Origin: an uncultured Desulfobacterales bacterium
GTDB lineage: Bacteria > Desulfobacterota > Desulfobacteria > Desulfobacterales > JAFDCJ01
Length of the DNA stretch: 14,518 nucleotides
Assembly (NCBI GenBank): GCA_945787595.1
Contig: CALZJV010000218.1
Coordinates: 1 to 14,518 of the forward strand
Direction: 5' to 3'
Below, one piece after another: positions 1-5,908 of the stretch. The notes below the pieces were generated by a model. It worked only from the letters and a program-made list of their open reading frames with translations. It made no database searches and was not told where the DNA came from. The position numbers and the translations under genes were made by a program. Positions within the stretch are counted from its first letter, which is position 1, and every line of letters starts with the position of its first letter.

Positions 1-49
1 CCTGGAAGCCACGGATGTTCAGTAAAATTTGTTTCCAAAGGGGCGACCA

Positions 50-271
50 ATGATGTACGCAAGGAAGCGCAATTTTTCTGACAGGCGATCCGGAAAAAAT
101 AGGCGCAGGTTTTTTAGTCTGCATCGATTCCACTACAAAGGTCCTGAAAGAAGGGCCCGACAAGATCGAAGATCTCAGTTGGAAAGACGAGATGGCTATA
201 TAAGAATCGACAAATGGTCGAGTGTCAATATGCAGGATTTAAAGATTGCAAAATATTTAGATCCCCACTGA
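50..271 (+). CDS. small Arg-rich protein of unknown function
   Basis: This is a 73-residue basic protein. The start is placed at the ATG at 50 because AAAGGGG (37-43) lies at Shine-Dalgarno distance; an in-frame TTG at 29 has no such site and would overlap it. The protein is built from short Arg-Arg modules (RRSGKNRRR, PERRARQDRRSQLERR) followed by a more ordered tail, RRDGYIRIDKWSSV. I recall similar short proteins ending in a 'RRxGxxRxDKWSSV' tail from Desulfobacterales genomes, but I know of no function. It has no membrane segment or signal peptide. The spaced double arginines could bind nucleic acid or an acidic partner, which is speculation. It stands alone, with no obvious operon partner downstream. 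The existence of the gene is fairly secure; its role is unknown. Confidence 0.75.
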   Translation: MMYARKRNFSDRRSGKNRRRFFSLHRFHYKGPERRARQDRRSQLERRDGYIRIDKWSSVNMQDLKIAKYLDPH

Positions 272-289
272 ATGATCTTGCATGTTTGT

Positions 290-496
290 TTAAAACCCAT
301 CCTGATATCTAAAAATAACCCCGCATAAATCCGTATCAATCCCTAAGGGCTCACTCAAAAATAACTTAAAATTTAGGACGCCGATCCATCCCGTCCGGCT
401 GGGTTGCGGAAGCTCGAAATCCGCCGCGGCAAATTTCAGTGCTTCCGCGTCTTGCAGGCCGGACACCTCAACCTCCAATTCAAAGGATTTTTCCAC
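290..496 (-). CDS. possible short hypothetical ORF or gene remnant (68 aa)
   Basis: This short minus-strand ORF begins with GTG, has no convincing Shine-Dalgarno site, and has a stop codon four codons upstream in frame. The composition is protein-like (acidic N-terminus, then a hydrophobic and aromatic stretch, ending FRYQDGF). It could be the 3' remnant of a larger gene whose front is lost, or a chance ORF. I do not recognise a family. The weak start and isolated position argue against a functional gene. Confidence 0.2.
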   Translation of the reverse strand: MEKSFELEVEVSGLQDAEALKFAAADFELPQPSRTGWIGVLNFKLFLSEPLGIDTDLCGVIFRYQDGF

Positions 497-653
497 TCGG
501 GCCGGTCAGGCGGTCCTGCGTTTCGGGTAAGGCTGGAATGTGAAAAGTATTTCATAAAATCTGGGTGTTTTAATTCATAATTTGCTTTCGTCGCAGTCTC
601 TGAATAATCCATATGCCATTGTAATAATTAGCTAAAGAATCTTGACCGAGTTT

Positions 654-669
654 CAGCACGATTATTGCA
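654..669 (+). promoter_or_regulatory. imperfect sigma-54-like (-24/-12) element
   Basis: CAGCACGATTATTGCA matches the sigma-54 consensus TGGCACG-N4-TTGCA at every specified base except the first two, where CA replaces TG. The changed -25 G is normally well conserved, so this is only a candidate. It would put the transcription start near 680, about 49 nt before the gene at 729. A TTGACC hexamer at 642-647 could instead be a sigma-70 -35 box, but no good -10 follows it. Confidence 0.3.
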
Positions 670-728
670 ATTTGAAAGTCAGTTAAATCAGTTGGAGAGG
701 GGAACCTATAAGGCAAGGAGGATTTAGA

Positions 729-1307
729 GTGAAAAAGGTGACTTTAATCATATTAATGCATTTCGCGCTGGCCTCTAATGTATTTTCATACACAGTTATC
801 ACAGATCCTGACGTTTTCTATACCTTCTTTGAAAAACCGGCAAAAGTTATAGATTTCACAGAACTCAAGGATGGCAGCTCCTATAATAGCTTGCCAGGCA
901 GATTCGAACCGGGCGCCTTTGAGACATCCGGATCAGATTGCATAAACTACCATGCTGGAGATCTTAAAGCATTGAAAGTCGGACCCAGTGCCTTTTCAAA
1001 TACGTGGTCTTTTCTGGGAGCTGAACCTGTGCAAGCACATGCATTTTGTGATGCTATCCTGTGGTTTGATCAAGGAATATCAACCGGTGATTACAGTTTG
1101 ACTGTGTCGACAAACACCGGACGATCACAACCTTTTGCGATGTACACAAATAAAGGTTTTATGGGTATTATTCCGGATACTCCCCAAGAAACCCTTTTTA
1201 TATTTGAAAATCTTCACTTTATATTCAGTTTTGAAACAGAATTCTCAAAAGCGGCCCCTGTTTCTGAATCGAGGGTCTCATTTATGGCACAAATTGAAAT
1301 TAACTGA
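729..1307 (+). CDS. secreted protein of unknown function (192 aa)
   Basis: The gene starts with GTG, supported by a strong AAGGAG (715-720) eight bases upstream. Residues 1-20 form a typical Sec signal peptide: MKK, a hydrophobic core, then a small-residue stretch with likely cleavage after NVFS. The mature part of about 170 residues is rich in aromatic and polar beta-strand-like segments and has two cysteines (C71, C107) that could form a disulfide outside the cytoplasm. The start of the mature part (ITDPDVFYTFFEKPAKVIDF) recalls the N-terminal region of many PEP-CTERM-type secreted proteins. There is no PEP-CTERM sorting tail, because the protein ends at FMAQIEIN. I do not recognise a defined family or enzyme motif. 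The short pilin-like ORF at 1399 follows, but no shared function can be shown. Confidence 0.8.
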   Translation: MKKVTLIILMHFALASNVFSYTVITDPDVFYTFFEKPAKVIDFTELKDGSSYNSLPGRFEPGAFETSGSDCINYHAGDLKALKVGPSAFSNTWSFLGAEPVQAHAFCDAILWFDQGISTGDYSLTVSTNTGRSQPFAMYTNKGFMGIIPDTPQETLFIFENLHFIFSFETEFSKAAPVSESRVSFMAQIEIN

Positions 1308-1398
1308 TAGTCCGGTTGTTGTCCGGAAAATCAAAGTTTCAAAACCATTCATTATTTGGGGTTGAGTTAGCCGGCAGAAGCTGGTAAATGACAAGTTT

Positions 1399-1629
1399 AT
1401 GGGAAAGCACAAAAGACTCACCTCCATTGAAATACTCTTATTACTGGCGATTATTGCAGTTCTTGTCGTGTGGCTGTTCCCAAGGTTTTTAAAAATGCTT
1501 GACTCCAATTCTGCTACCATCGGATCTGTAAAACCGTATATCGGAGTCGCTTTTCCAATTGGGAGCTCAAGCAAAAATATGTTTTTTGACCTCAGTTATC
1601 CTCTGGTTACGGATTTTCGCCAGACCTGA
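1399..1629 (+). CDS. short pilin-like membrane ORF, possibly degenerate (76 aa)
   Basis: The N-terminus (KRLTSIEILLLLAIIAVL) resembles a type IV prepilin or pseudopilin signal. A short basic leader is followed by a residue pattern like FTLIE, with the Glu at the +5 position, and then a 20-residue hydrophobic helix. The Gly or Ala that normally precedes the peptidase cleavage point is replaced by Arg, so processing is doubtful. After the helix only about 45 residues remain, where a pilin would have a globular domain of 100 or more. No clear Shine-Dalgarno site precedes the ATG. It may be a small single-span protein, a truncated pseudopilin gene, or a chance ORF. No other pilus genes lie in the window. 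Confidence 0.3.
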   Translation: MGKHKRLTSIEILLLLAIIAVLVVWLFPRFLKMLDSNSATIGSVKPYIGVAFPIGSSSKNMFFDLSYPLVTDFRQT

Positions 1630-1802
1630 TGCTGTTGCCTGCCTGCTTTTTGTGGTTGGCGGAATCTATCATGATGATCTTTCAAACCGCCTAAATTTTT
1701 TCGCAATTAGATCGTATAATAGGGAAAAGTATTTCTTAGTGTGAAATTGTTTTCATAAAAATGAAGCACAATCAACCGTTTTTAGAAAGGATCTAATTCT
1801 CT
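1630..1802. other. A/T-rich intergenic stretch upstream of the putative sRNA
   Basis: I see no gene, repeat or terminator here. Any ORFs are short and lack ribosome binding sites. It is the first half of a gap of about 465 bases between the pilin-like ORF and the small gene at 2096; the second half holds the sigma-54 promoter and RNA described separately. Confidence 0.5.
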
Positions 1803-1821
1803 ATTAGTCTTAATAACTAAT
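1803..1821. promoter_or_regulatory. dyad, possible enhancer-binding-protein site
   Basis: ATTAGTcttaataACTAAT is a perfect 6-bp inverted repeat with a 7-bp spacer. Its centre (1812) lies about 72 bp upstream of the start predicted from the sigma-54 element at 1858. Sigma-54 activators commonly bind inverted repeats in the range -70 to -150, so the position fits. The role is inferred; the region is A/T-rich and a short dyad can occur by chance. Confidence 0.3.
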
Positions 1822-1857
1822 TGAAATATTATCAGAATCGATCACTGTTAATAAAAA

Positions 1858-1873
1858 TGGCATAGAGATTGCT
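1858..1873 (+). promoter_or_regulatory. sigma-54 (-24/-12) promoter
   Basis: TGGCATAGAGATTGCT matches TGGCAY-N5-TTGCW at all specified positions, with the GG (1859-1860) and GC (1871-1872) doublets exactly 12 bp apart. The predicted start is near 1884. No ORF with a ribosome binding site begins before the terminator at 1934-1967, so the transcript appears to be noncoding. Confidence 0.65.
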
Positions 1874-1883
1874 TTTAATGCCT

Positions 1884-1967
1884 CTGAGAGCAGGTCAGAA
1901 CCGATTTTGATCATTTGCTTTCTTCCTTAACGTGGTGGCTCATCGCCTAAGTGAGCCACCTTTTTTT
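1884..1967 (+). ncRNA. putative sigma-54-dependent small RNA (~84 nt)
   Basis: The boundaries are inferred from the -24/-12 promoter (start near 1884) and the end of the terminator U-tract (1967). The RNA would fold in three parts. The first is a 5' hairpin pairing 1893-1900 with 1905-1912: 8 pairs including two G-U, with tetraloop CCGA. The second is a single-stranded, pyrimidine-rich linker at about 1913-1933 containing GCUUUCUUCCUUAACG. The third is a 9-bp terminator hairpin followed by U7. UUCCUU is complementary to Shine-Dalgarno cores such as AAGGA, a common way for small RNAs to block translation. The U-tail and unpaired U-rich linker are also typical of Hfq-bound RNAs. Vibrio Qrr RNAs are a known precedent for sigma-54-driven small RNAs of this size. 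An alternative is an attenuated leader of the gene at 2096, although that gene has its own possible promoter after the terminator. I do not recognise a named RNA family. Confidence 0.5.
1934..1967 (+). terminator. Rho-independent terminator
   Basis: GGTGGCTCA (1934-1942) pairs perfectly with TGAGCCACC (1952-1960) across a 9-nt loop and is followed at once by seven T (1961-1967). The T-tract is only on the plus-strand side, so the direction is clear. It ends the putative small RNA. Confidence 0.9.
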
Positions 1968-1993
1968 ATCATTTATTATTTCCCTTCCTTCTC

Positions 1994-2020
1994 TTGACAT
2001 ATAAAATCGCAGCTGATAAT
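1994..2020 (+). promoter_or_regulatory. possible sigma-70 promoter for the gene at 2096
   Basis: A perfect -35 hexamer TTGACA (1994-1999) lies 15 bp before GATAAT (2015-2020). The spacing is shorter than the usual 16-18 bp, which weakens the call. It lies just after the strong terminator, which would insulate it from upstream transcription, and leaves a leader of about 70 nt before the ATG at 2096. Confidence 0.4.
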
Positions 2021-2095
2021 TCTGTCTATCTATTATTTTTTCCCATTGGCAATGGTGTTTTGCTTAAATACCTATTTGAACTTAAAGGAGAGTCT

Positions 2096-2338
2096 ATGAG
2101 TTCAACAAATTCATATGTTTACATCAATGATGATGAGGTAGAGTTAAAACAGATTATTATCAGATATGGGAATTTAAGGAGGATGAGGAAATTTACCGTC
2201 AGTGAGGCCGAAAAGCGGGGATTGGTCAAGGTGGAATCGGGGCCGCATGCGTTGAGCGGTGATAAATTCTCCAAAGCGATCGCTATCCTTGATAAAGAAG
2301 TGCGATTGTGCCTCTCAACGAAGAAAATGGAGTATTGA
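2096..2338 (+). CDS. small hypothetical protein (80 aa)
   Basis: The start is the ATG at 2096, preceded by AAAGGAGAG (2084-2092). The reading frame is also open upstream to 1994, but the extra part lies in the apparent promoter and has no ribosome binding site. The 80-residue product is soluble and charged: an N-terminal YVYINDDEVELKQIIIRYG segment, a basic patch (NLRRMRKF), then a helical C-terminus with one cysteine. No signal peptide or membrane segment is visible and I recognise no family. It is convergent with the YpsA-like gene, with only 9 bp between the two stop codons. Confidence 0.65.
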   Translation: MSSTNSYVYINDDEVELKQIIIRYGNLRRMRKFTVSEAEKRGLVKVESGPHALSGDKFSKAIAILDKEVRLCLSTKKMEY

Positions 2339-2347
2339 TCCGTTCAA

Positions 2348-2866
2348 TTACGATTGTGTAGGGTCATCTTTTTCCGGAAAACCCGGCAGCTTTTCTTGCT
2401 CGCTTTCCATCCGGCAAATATTCTCGATTATCTGAATCACTTCCTGTTTTATGTTGGGACCTCCGGTTGATTTTGAGCCTGTGAAATATATTGCCTCGAC
2501 TTGGTTGTTAATCATCCATTTCCGGATTAAGGCGGAGGCCAAATTAAGTGGATTTTCGTTTAAATCGACATGGAGATATGGCCGGTTGTGCTTTTCAGCA
2601 TAATCTTTCACTATTTTTAATCCAATCGTAAGGCTACCATGGGTTAAAATAGCGGCAGCGTCGGAATCAAGCACATTTCTCTCTATCCGGTCCGAAAAGT
2701 CAACAGCAGCTGATTCTTTTACACTGTACTTATCCGGTAAGATACCCTCATCCGTTCTTCGCGTCTTATAAGTCCAGCCACTGTGCGGGATATTAAGTTT
2801 TATAGCGGCATCCAGAGCAGCTCTCTCGACCCCGGGCTGGCCTCCTGATATGATTTTTTTAATCAT
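2348..2866 (-). CDS. YpsA/Rossmann-like putative molybdenum-carrier family protein
   Basis: The 172-residue product begins MIKKIISGGQPGVERAALD. This is the GGQxGVDRAALD-type nucleotide-binding loop of the family annotated as 'putative molybdenum carrier' (cpYpsA, within the SLOG/TIGR00725-like Rossmann superfamily). Other family features are IPHSGWTYKTRRTDEGILPDKY near residues 27-48, the NVLDSDAAAIL strand, and LTIGLKIVKDYAEKHNRPYLHVDL in the middle. The length fits the family (about 150-170). Members are thought to bind a nucleotide or related ligand, but the true substrate is unproven and the carrier name is historical. The Asp usual after GV is Glu here. I chose the ATG at 2866 because the conserved fold starts there; a TTG-initiated version reaching 2920 is possible, since no good ribosome binding site precedes either start. 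Confidence 0.8.
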   Translation of the reverse strand: MIKKIISGGQPGVERAALDAAIKLNIPHSGWTYKTRRTDEGILPDKYSVKESAAVDFSDRIERNVLDSDAAAILTHGSLTIGLKIVKDYAEKHNRPYLHVDLNENPLNLASALIRKWMINNQVEAIYFTGSKSTGGPNIKQEVIQIIENICRMESEQEKLPGFPEKDDPTQS

Positions 2867-3072
2867 TTGATTGACGTATTTGATGATCTGCAAGCTCCTA
2901 GCAACGGATTGCCCAATCAATTCAATTCCATCTCACATTCTTATATCAGGAGCACGCTTTTAGCAAGTAGAAGTAATATAACTGTTTCGTCCTTCGGCAA
3001 AAAATGCATACGTATCCGAACAGTCTTAGGTAATTATGTCATTTCTCAAAGATGTTTAATAGGAGTATAAAA

Positions 3073-3600
3073 ATGTCAAGTATCACAGATCGAATGGTCC
3101 GGGCCGCTAAACTGGATGTCAACCTATATGAAGAAGTAGAAGCGGACAAGCAGGCCATGGGACAAGCCATGGCAGTGGTTGTTCTATCCAGTTTGGCTGC
3201 CGGTATCGGGAGTATTAGTACTACCGGAATCGGTGGACTCCTCCTTGGAACCGTCGGTGCCCTTATCGGGTGGTTTATCTGGGCGTTTATTACCTATTTT
3301 GTGGGGACTAAACTATTGCCGGAGCCCCAGACGAAGGCCGACTACGGGGAGCTTTTGCGAACGATCGGTTTTTCAAGTTCGCCGGGCGTGTTGCGTATCC
3401 TGGGGATTGTACCTATTCTGGGACCGATCATCTTTATTGTATGTGGAATCTGGATGCTGGTGGCCATGATCATCGCCGTAAGACAAGCCCTTGATTACAA
3501 GAGCACATGGCGTGCGGTCGGCGTCTGCATTATCGGTTGGATAACACAGATGGTCTTGTTTTGGATAGTCTTTTCGGTATTTGGGCAATCGTCGGTTTAG
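3073..3600 (+). CDS. Yip1-family integral membrane protein
   Basis: The ATG at 3073 is supported by AATAGGAG (3058-3065). The 175-residue protein has a soluble N-terminal helix (residues 1-30, with YEEVEADK) and about five hydrophobic segments (roughly 33-50, 54-78, 104-120, 120-142, 152-172). The pattern of Glu-rich N-terminus, Gly-rich first membrane pair, a short loop with YGELLRTIGFSSSPGVLRIL, then IVPILGPIIFIV and a C-terminal pair is characteristic of bacterial Yip1-domain proteins (PF04893). Their function in bacteria is not established. It is convergent with the gene ending at 3608, with seven bases between the stops. A weak sigma-54-like element at 2950-2965 (AG instead of GG) precedes it, but I do not rely on it. 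Confidence 0.75.
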   Translation: MSSITDRMVRAAKLDVNLYEEVEADKQAMGQAMAVVVLSSLAAGIGSISTTGIGGLLLGTVGALIGWFIWAFITYFVGTKLLPEPQTKADYGELLRTIGFSSSPGVLRILGIVPILGPIIFIVCGIWMLVAMIIAVRQALDYKSTWRAVGVCIIGWITQMVLFWIVFSVFGQSSV

Positions 3601-3607
3601 ACGCCTC

Positions 3608-4309
3608 TTATCCCGGATTATTCTTGCACTTTTTAAAGTGCCCGAAGGCATCCAAACTCTCATAATTGATTGTATAGAGCGGATCGATTATATTTTTTTG
3701 AAAAAACGCATCGGTCATGGATTCACCCGTATAAAGCAGGTCTACCAAACTGTCAGTCGGAATTTTTTCAAAGCAATCCTGGCAGGTAAAAAAACTTTCA
3801 AAAATGAAAATTTGGCCGCCGGCGGAATAGAGCTTTTTCAGGTTGCCTTGTGTGATCGTATGAGAACAGGTGATCCAGGTCTTGGGGGACGTATGATAGT
3901 CTGCCCCATCTCCCAATAGTTGGGTAAAATTATAATTACTGTCCATCAAAGGACTGATAAAATTCTCTTGAAACTGCATGTCCGTCATGGGTCTGCTTGA
4001 TCCGATCAATTCAGACAAATCATCCCTGGATAAAATCATATCAAGACAGGATTCACAGAAACATTTACCCAAAACGATGGATATCAGGCCCGAAGCCATA
4101 TAGTATCGATAAATCAAATTCGGTTGGGCTAAATGGGGGCAAACCAACCAGGTGTTCTTCTCCGAATCTTTTTTCGGGATATCTATTGGCGGATTCCAGG
4201 CAATATTTTTCGCAAAATTTGGTGCCCCAATTGCGATGGCACCGTTTTTCCATTCAGGTTTATCTATAATGAATAAAGATTTTTCGGTTCTGTTCAGATT
4301 CGCTCCCAT
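3608..4309 (-). CDS. hypothetical protein with duplicated CxH...CxxC domain
   Basis: The product is 233 residues from the ATG at 4309, chosen because GGAGG (complement of 4318-4322) lies eight bases upstream; an in-frame GTG at 4342 lacks this. The protein has two copies of a domain of about 80 residues, at roughly 53-133 and 144-223. Shared features in order are TW-x2-C-x-H, a Tyr/Gly/Ile segment, C-x2-C, an acidic helix, MTD-x2-FQ-x-N-x-I-x-PL and NY. The putative metal ligands have identical spacing in both copies: C57-x-H59-x25-C85-x2-C88 and C148-x-H150-x25-C176-x2-C179. This strongly suggests one Zn or Fe site per repeat. I do not recognise the family. The N-terminal 50 residues lack a signal peptide or membrane helix, so it is probably cytoplasmic. 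A sigma-54-like promoter at 4366-4381 lies at a sensible distance upstream. Confidence 0.75.
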   Translation of the reverse strand: MGANLNRTEKSLFIIDKPEWKNGAIAIGAPNFAKNIAWNPPIDIPKKDSEKNTWLVCPHLAQPNLIYRYYMASGLISIVLGKCFCESCLDMILSRDDLSELIGSSRPMTDMQFQENFISPLMDSNYNFTQLLGDGADYHTSPKTWITCSHTITQGNLKKLYSAGGQIFIFESFFTCQDCFEKIPTDSLVDLLYTGESMTDAFFQKNIIDPLYTINYESLDAFGHFKKCKNNPG

Positions 4310-4365
4310 ACTAACACCCTCCATAAACATTTCGGATAACACGAGTCACAGCTTCGAAATTCTAA

Positions 4366-4381
4366 AGCAAGATTCGGACCA
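4366..4381 (-). promoter_or_regulatory. sigma-54-like promoter of the CxH/CxxC gene
   Basis: Read on the minus strand, TGGTCCGAATCTTGCT matches TGGCACG-N4-TTGCT at 10 of 12 specified positions, including both invariant doublets (GG and GC) at the correct 12-bp distance. The predicted start is near 4355, giving a leader of about 46 nt that contains the GGAGG ribosome binding site. Confidence 0.5.
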
Positions 4382-4639
4382 ATTCGGGACGGGAAAATAA
4401 GTCCTTAATTTTCAAATAGTTGATTCGAATATTGCTTAAGCTGGTTTCTTGCAGGCGCCAAAATTTTGATGATAAATGTCAATTCGGCCCCAAATTCCAA
4501 AGAAAAACTTCCTTCGGGGGTGCCCAAAAAAACGATAATTTATTCTAACATTGAGAAACTGGTTCTTTGAGCCAAGATCCTTTATGGTTATAGCGGACAA
4601 TCTGTCAGCGTAAAAAGCGATTATTTATCTCGGACAGAC
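4382..4639. other. intergenic region, nothing clear
   Basis: This A/T-rich stretch lies between the CxH/CxxC gene and the membrane protein gene, both on the minus strand. I find no ORF with a ribosome binding site and no hairpin followed by a T-tract on the minus strand. The partly repeated sequences around 4567-4580 and 4632-4649 (GAGCCAAGATCC and GACTCAAAGATCC) are too short to interpret. Confidence 0.4.
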
Positions 4640-5191
4640 TCAAAGATCCGATAAGATGGCTTCCGCCAGGCTGCTCGCCCGCTCAAAAGGATCTGTCTCG
4701 TATTGATCTTGCGGCATATTAGCGTTATTTCCAATAATCACAAAATAAAGCGATTGAATCAAAAAGAACATCCAGATGCCCAGCACCCAGTCTAATGCAG
4801 AACCGGGAGTGAACACGGCCGCCTGGATTCCACCAAGAACACAGAGCAGCAGTTCTACAAAGAGCTTTTTCCCGCAAGGAATTTGAAAACAGACTCCACT
4901 GCGAATCCAGCTGATGACAACCAAAAATAAAAGATAAAAGGAGGCAATGGAATCCACCAGAAAGGACGTCGCAAAAAGGAGCAGCAGCGGGAATCCAATG
5001 GACAGAATCGGTTTTTTGCTCCAACGACTCAACAGCAGTGAGTAGCCTGCCGCATACAGCCACAGGGTCAGGTAAATTACGCTCGACCCATGGAGCACAT
5101 CATTCAGTGCAAGGTTGGCGGGGATAAAGGACAGTCCGCAAATCAGGCCAAAGAAAATGGTTGTTCGGATTGGATGCTGTGATCTTATCAT
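4640..5191 (-). CDS. polytopic membrane protein coupled to PspA homologue
   Basis: The protein is 183 residues with about six hydrophobic segments (roughly 11-30, 37-55, 62-79, 80-96, 109-127, 131-152). It has a charged cytoplasmic-looking C-terminus of about 30 residues (DQYETDPFERASSLAEAILSDL). Its ATG overlaps the stop of the PspA-like gene (ATGA, 5188-5191), so it is probably translationally coupled and made with PspA. I do not recognise a named family; it is not PspB or PspC by length or layout. From the coupling I infer a membrane partner or anchor for the PspA protein. Confidence 0.75.
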   Translation of the reverse strand: MIRSQHPIRTTIFFGLICGLSFIPANLALNDVLHGSSVIYLTLWLYAAGYSLLLSRWSKKPILSIGFPLLLLFATSFLVDSIASFYLLFLVVISWIRSGVCFQIPCGKKLFVELLLCVLGGIQAAVFTPGSALDWVLGIWMFFLIQSLYFVIIGNNANMPQDQYETDPFERASSLAEAILSDL

Positions 5192-5748
5192 GTCGCAATA
5201 CCTCCTGTTAGTGCGTCCTTGCGCTTCAACAACTCCAATTCAATCTCATGATCAGTTAGCTCTATATAACCATCATCGGAAATCGGATCGATCACAGCTT
5301 TTTGCCACTGTTGCATCTGTGTCTTGTGGAGATATTCGGCTGTTCGGTGTTTGAGTTGTTCATATCTGAGACGCTGCTGCTGCAGGTGGTTTTTAAACTG
5401 TATCATTTCTTGATCCAACGTTTTCAAATGACTACCAAGATCCTCTCTCAGATCTTCCAGAGGTTTCATTTTCCTGATGAGTGTCCGGGCAATGTCATCC
5501 TTATTCATGCGGAGGGCCACCGTCAGATCACAATCTAGTGCTTCCCATTGCTGTTTATATCCAGCCAGATCCTTTAGCACTTGAATGTGGGATGTCTTCA
5601 TTTTGCTGAGTTTAGCCTGTTTGCGATTAAGTGCTTCCTCCATATCCCTCAGATGTTGTTTGAGCAATAACCTTCGATCTTCCAGCTGATCCATGACTCC
5701 ATGAATGTCGGCCTTAAAGATTTTTACGATTCTGGATATAATGGCCAT
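5188..5748 (-). CDS. pspA: PspA/IM30-family membrane-remodelling protein
   Basis: The start is the ATG at 5748 with AGGAGG (complement of 5753-5758) close upstream. The product is 186 residues, almost entirely charged alpha-helix with long coiled-coil segments. The N-terminus MAIISRIVKIFKADIHGVMD is the amphipathic membrane-binding helix typical of PspA/Vipp1, followed by the helical hairpin (MDQLEDRRLLLKQHLRDMEEAL) of this ESCRT-III-related family. The C-terminus, from YIELTDHEIELELLKRK, is also family-like. E. coli PspA is 222 residues, so this form is short. Family members bind stressed inner membrane and limit proton leakage. It overlaps the next membrane gene and lies 160 bp after the VWA gene, all on one strand. 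No sigma-54 enhancer regulator (PspF) is adjacent; a two-component pair is. The symbol denotes family membership, not proven orthology. Confidence 0.8.
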   Translation of the reverse strand: MAIISRIVKIFKADIHGVMDQLEDRRLLLKQHLRDMEEALNRKQAKLSKMKTSHIQVLKDLAGYKQQWEALDCDLTVALRMNKDDIARTLIRKMKPLEDLREDLGSHLKTLDQEMIQFKNHLQQQRLRYEQLKHRTAEYLHKTQMQQWQKAVIDPISDDGYIELTDHEIELELLKRKDALTGGIAT

Positions 5749-5818
5749 GATTCCTCCTGTTGGTTGTTTTCGTTCAGATGGATAGGGTCTGCTTGTTAAA
5801 CATATACCTTTAACTTTT

Positions 5819-5885
5819 GGGAGTCGGCCCCATGGCCCGCCCTGGGCACACCCGCTTAACCTGATGATACGCAGGGCGGGACTCC
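5819..5885. repeat. large GC-rich hairpin between the VWA and pspA genes
   Basis: CCCGCCCTG (5836-5844) is perfectly complementary to CAGGGCGGG (5872-5880) across a 27-nt loop. Outside it GGAGT (5820-5824) pairs with ACTCC (5881-5885), leaving a one-sided bulge of about 11 nt (5825-5835) that is itself nearly palindromic (GGCCCCATGGCC). No T-tract follows on either strand, so it is not a classical terminator. It may be an mRNA processing, stability or attenuation structure between two co-directional genes, or a REP-like element. Confidence 0.6.
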
Positions 5886-5908
5886 GTGTTCGTCAAGAAT
5901 CCAAGTGT

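Noticed and set aside
2900..2915. Minus-strand TGG-N8-TTGCTR-like sigma-54 element before the YpsA-like gene
   Set aside because: The doublets fit but the CAC core is missing, and the predicted start would leave only about 23 nt without a ribosome binding site.
2950..2965. Sigma-54-like GAGCACGCTTTTAGCA before the Yip1-type gene
   Set aside because: The -25 G and one T of the -12 element are missing; matches of this quality are expected by chance.
3626..3641. Palindrome GCACTTTTTAAAGTGC as a terminator between convergent genes
   Set aside because: It lies inside the coding end of the CxH/CxxC gene, is A/T-rich in the middle, and has no T-tract after it.
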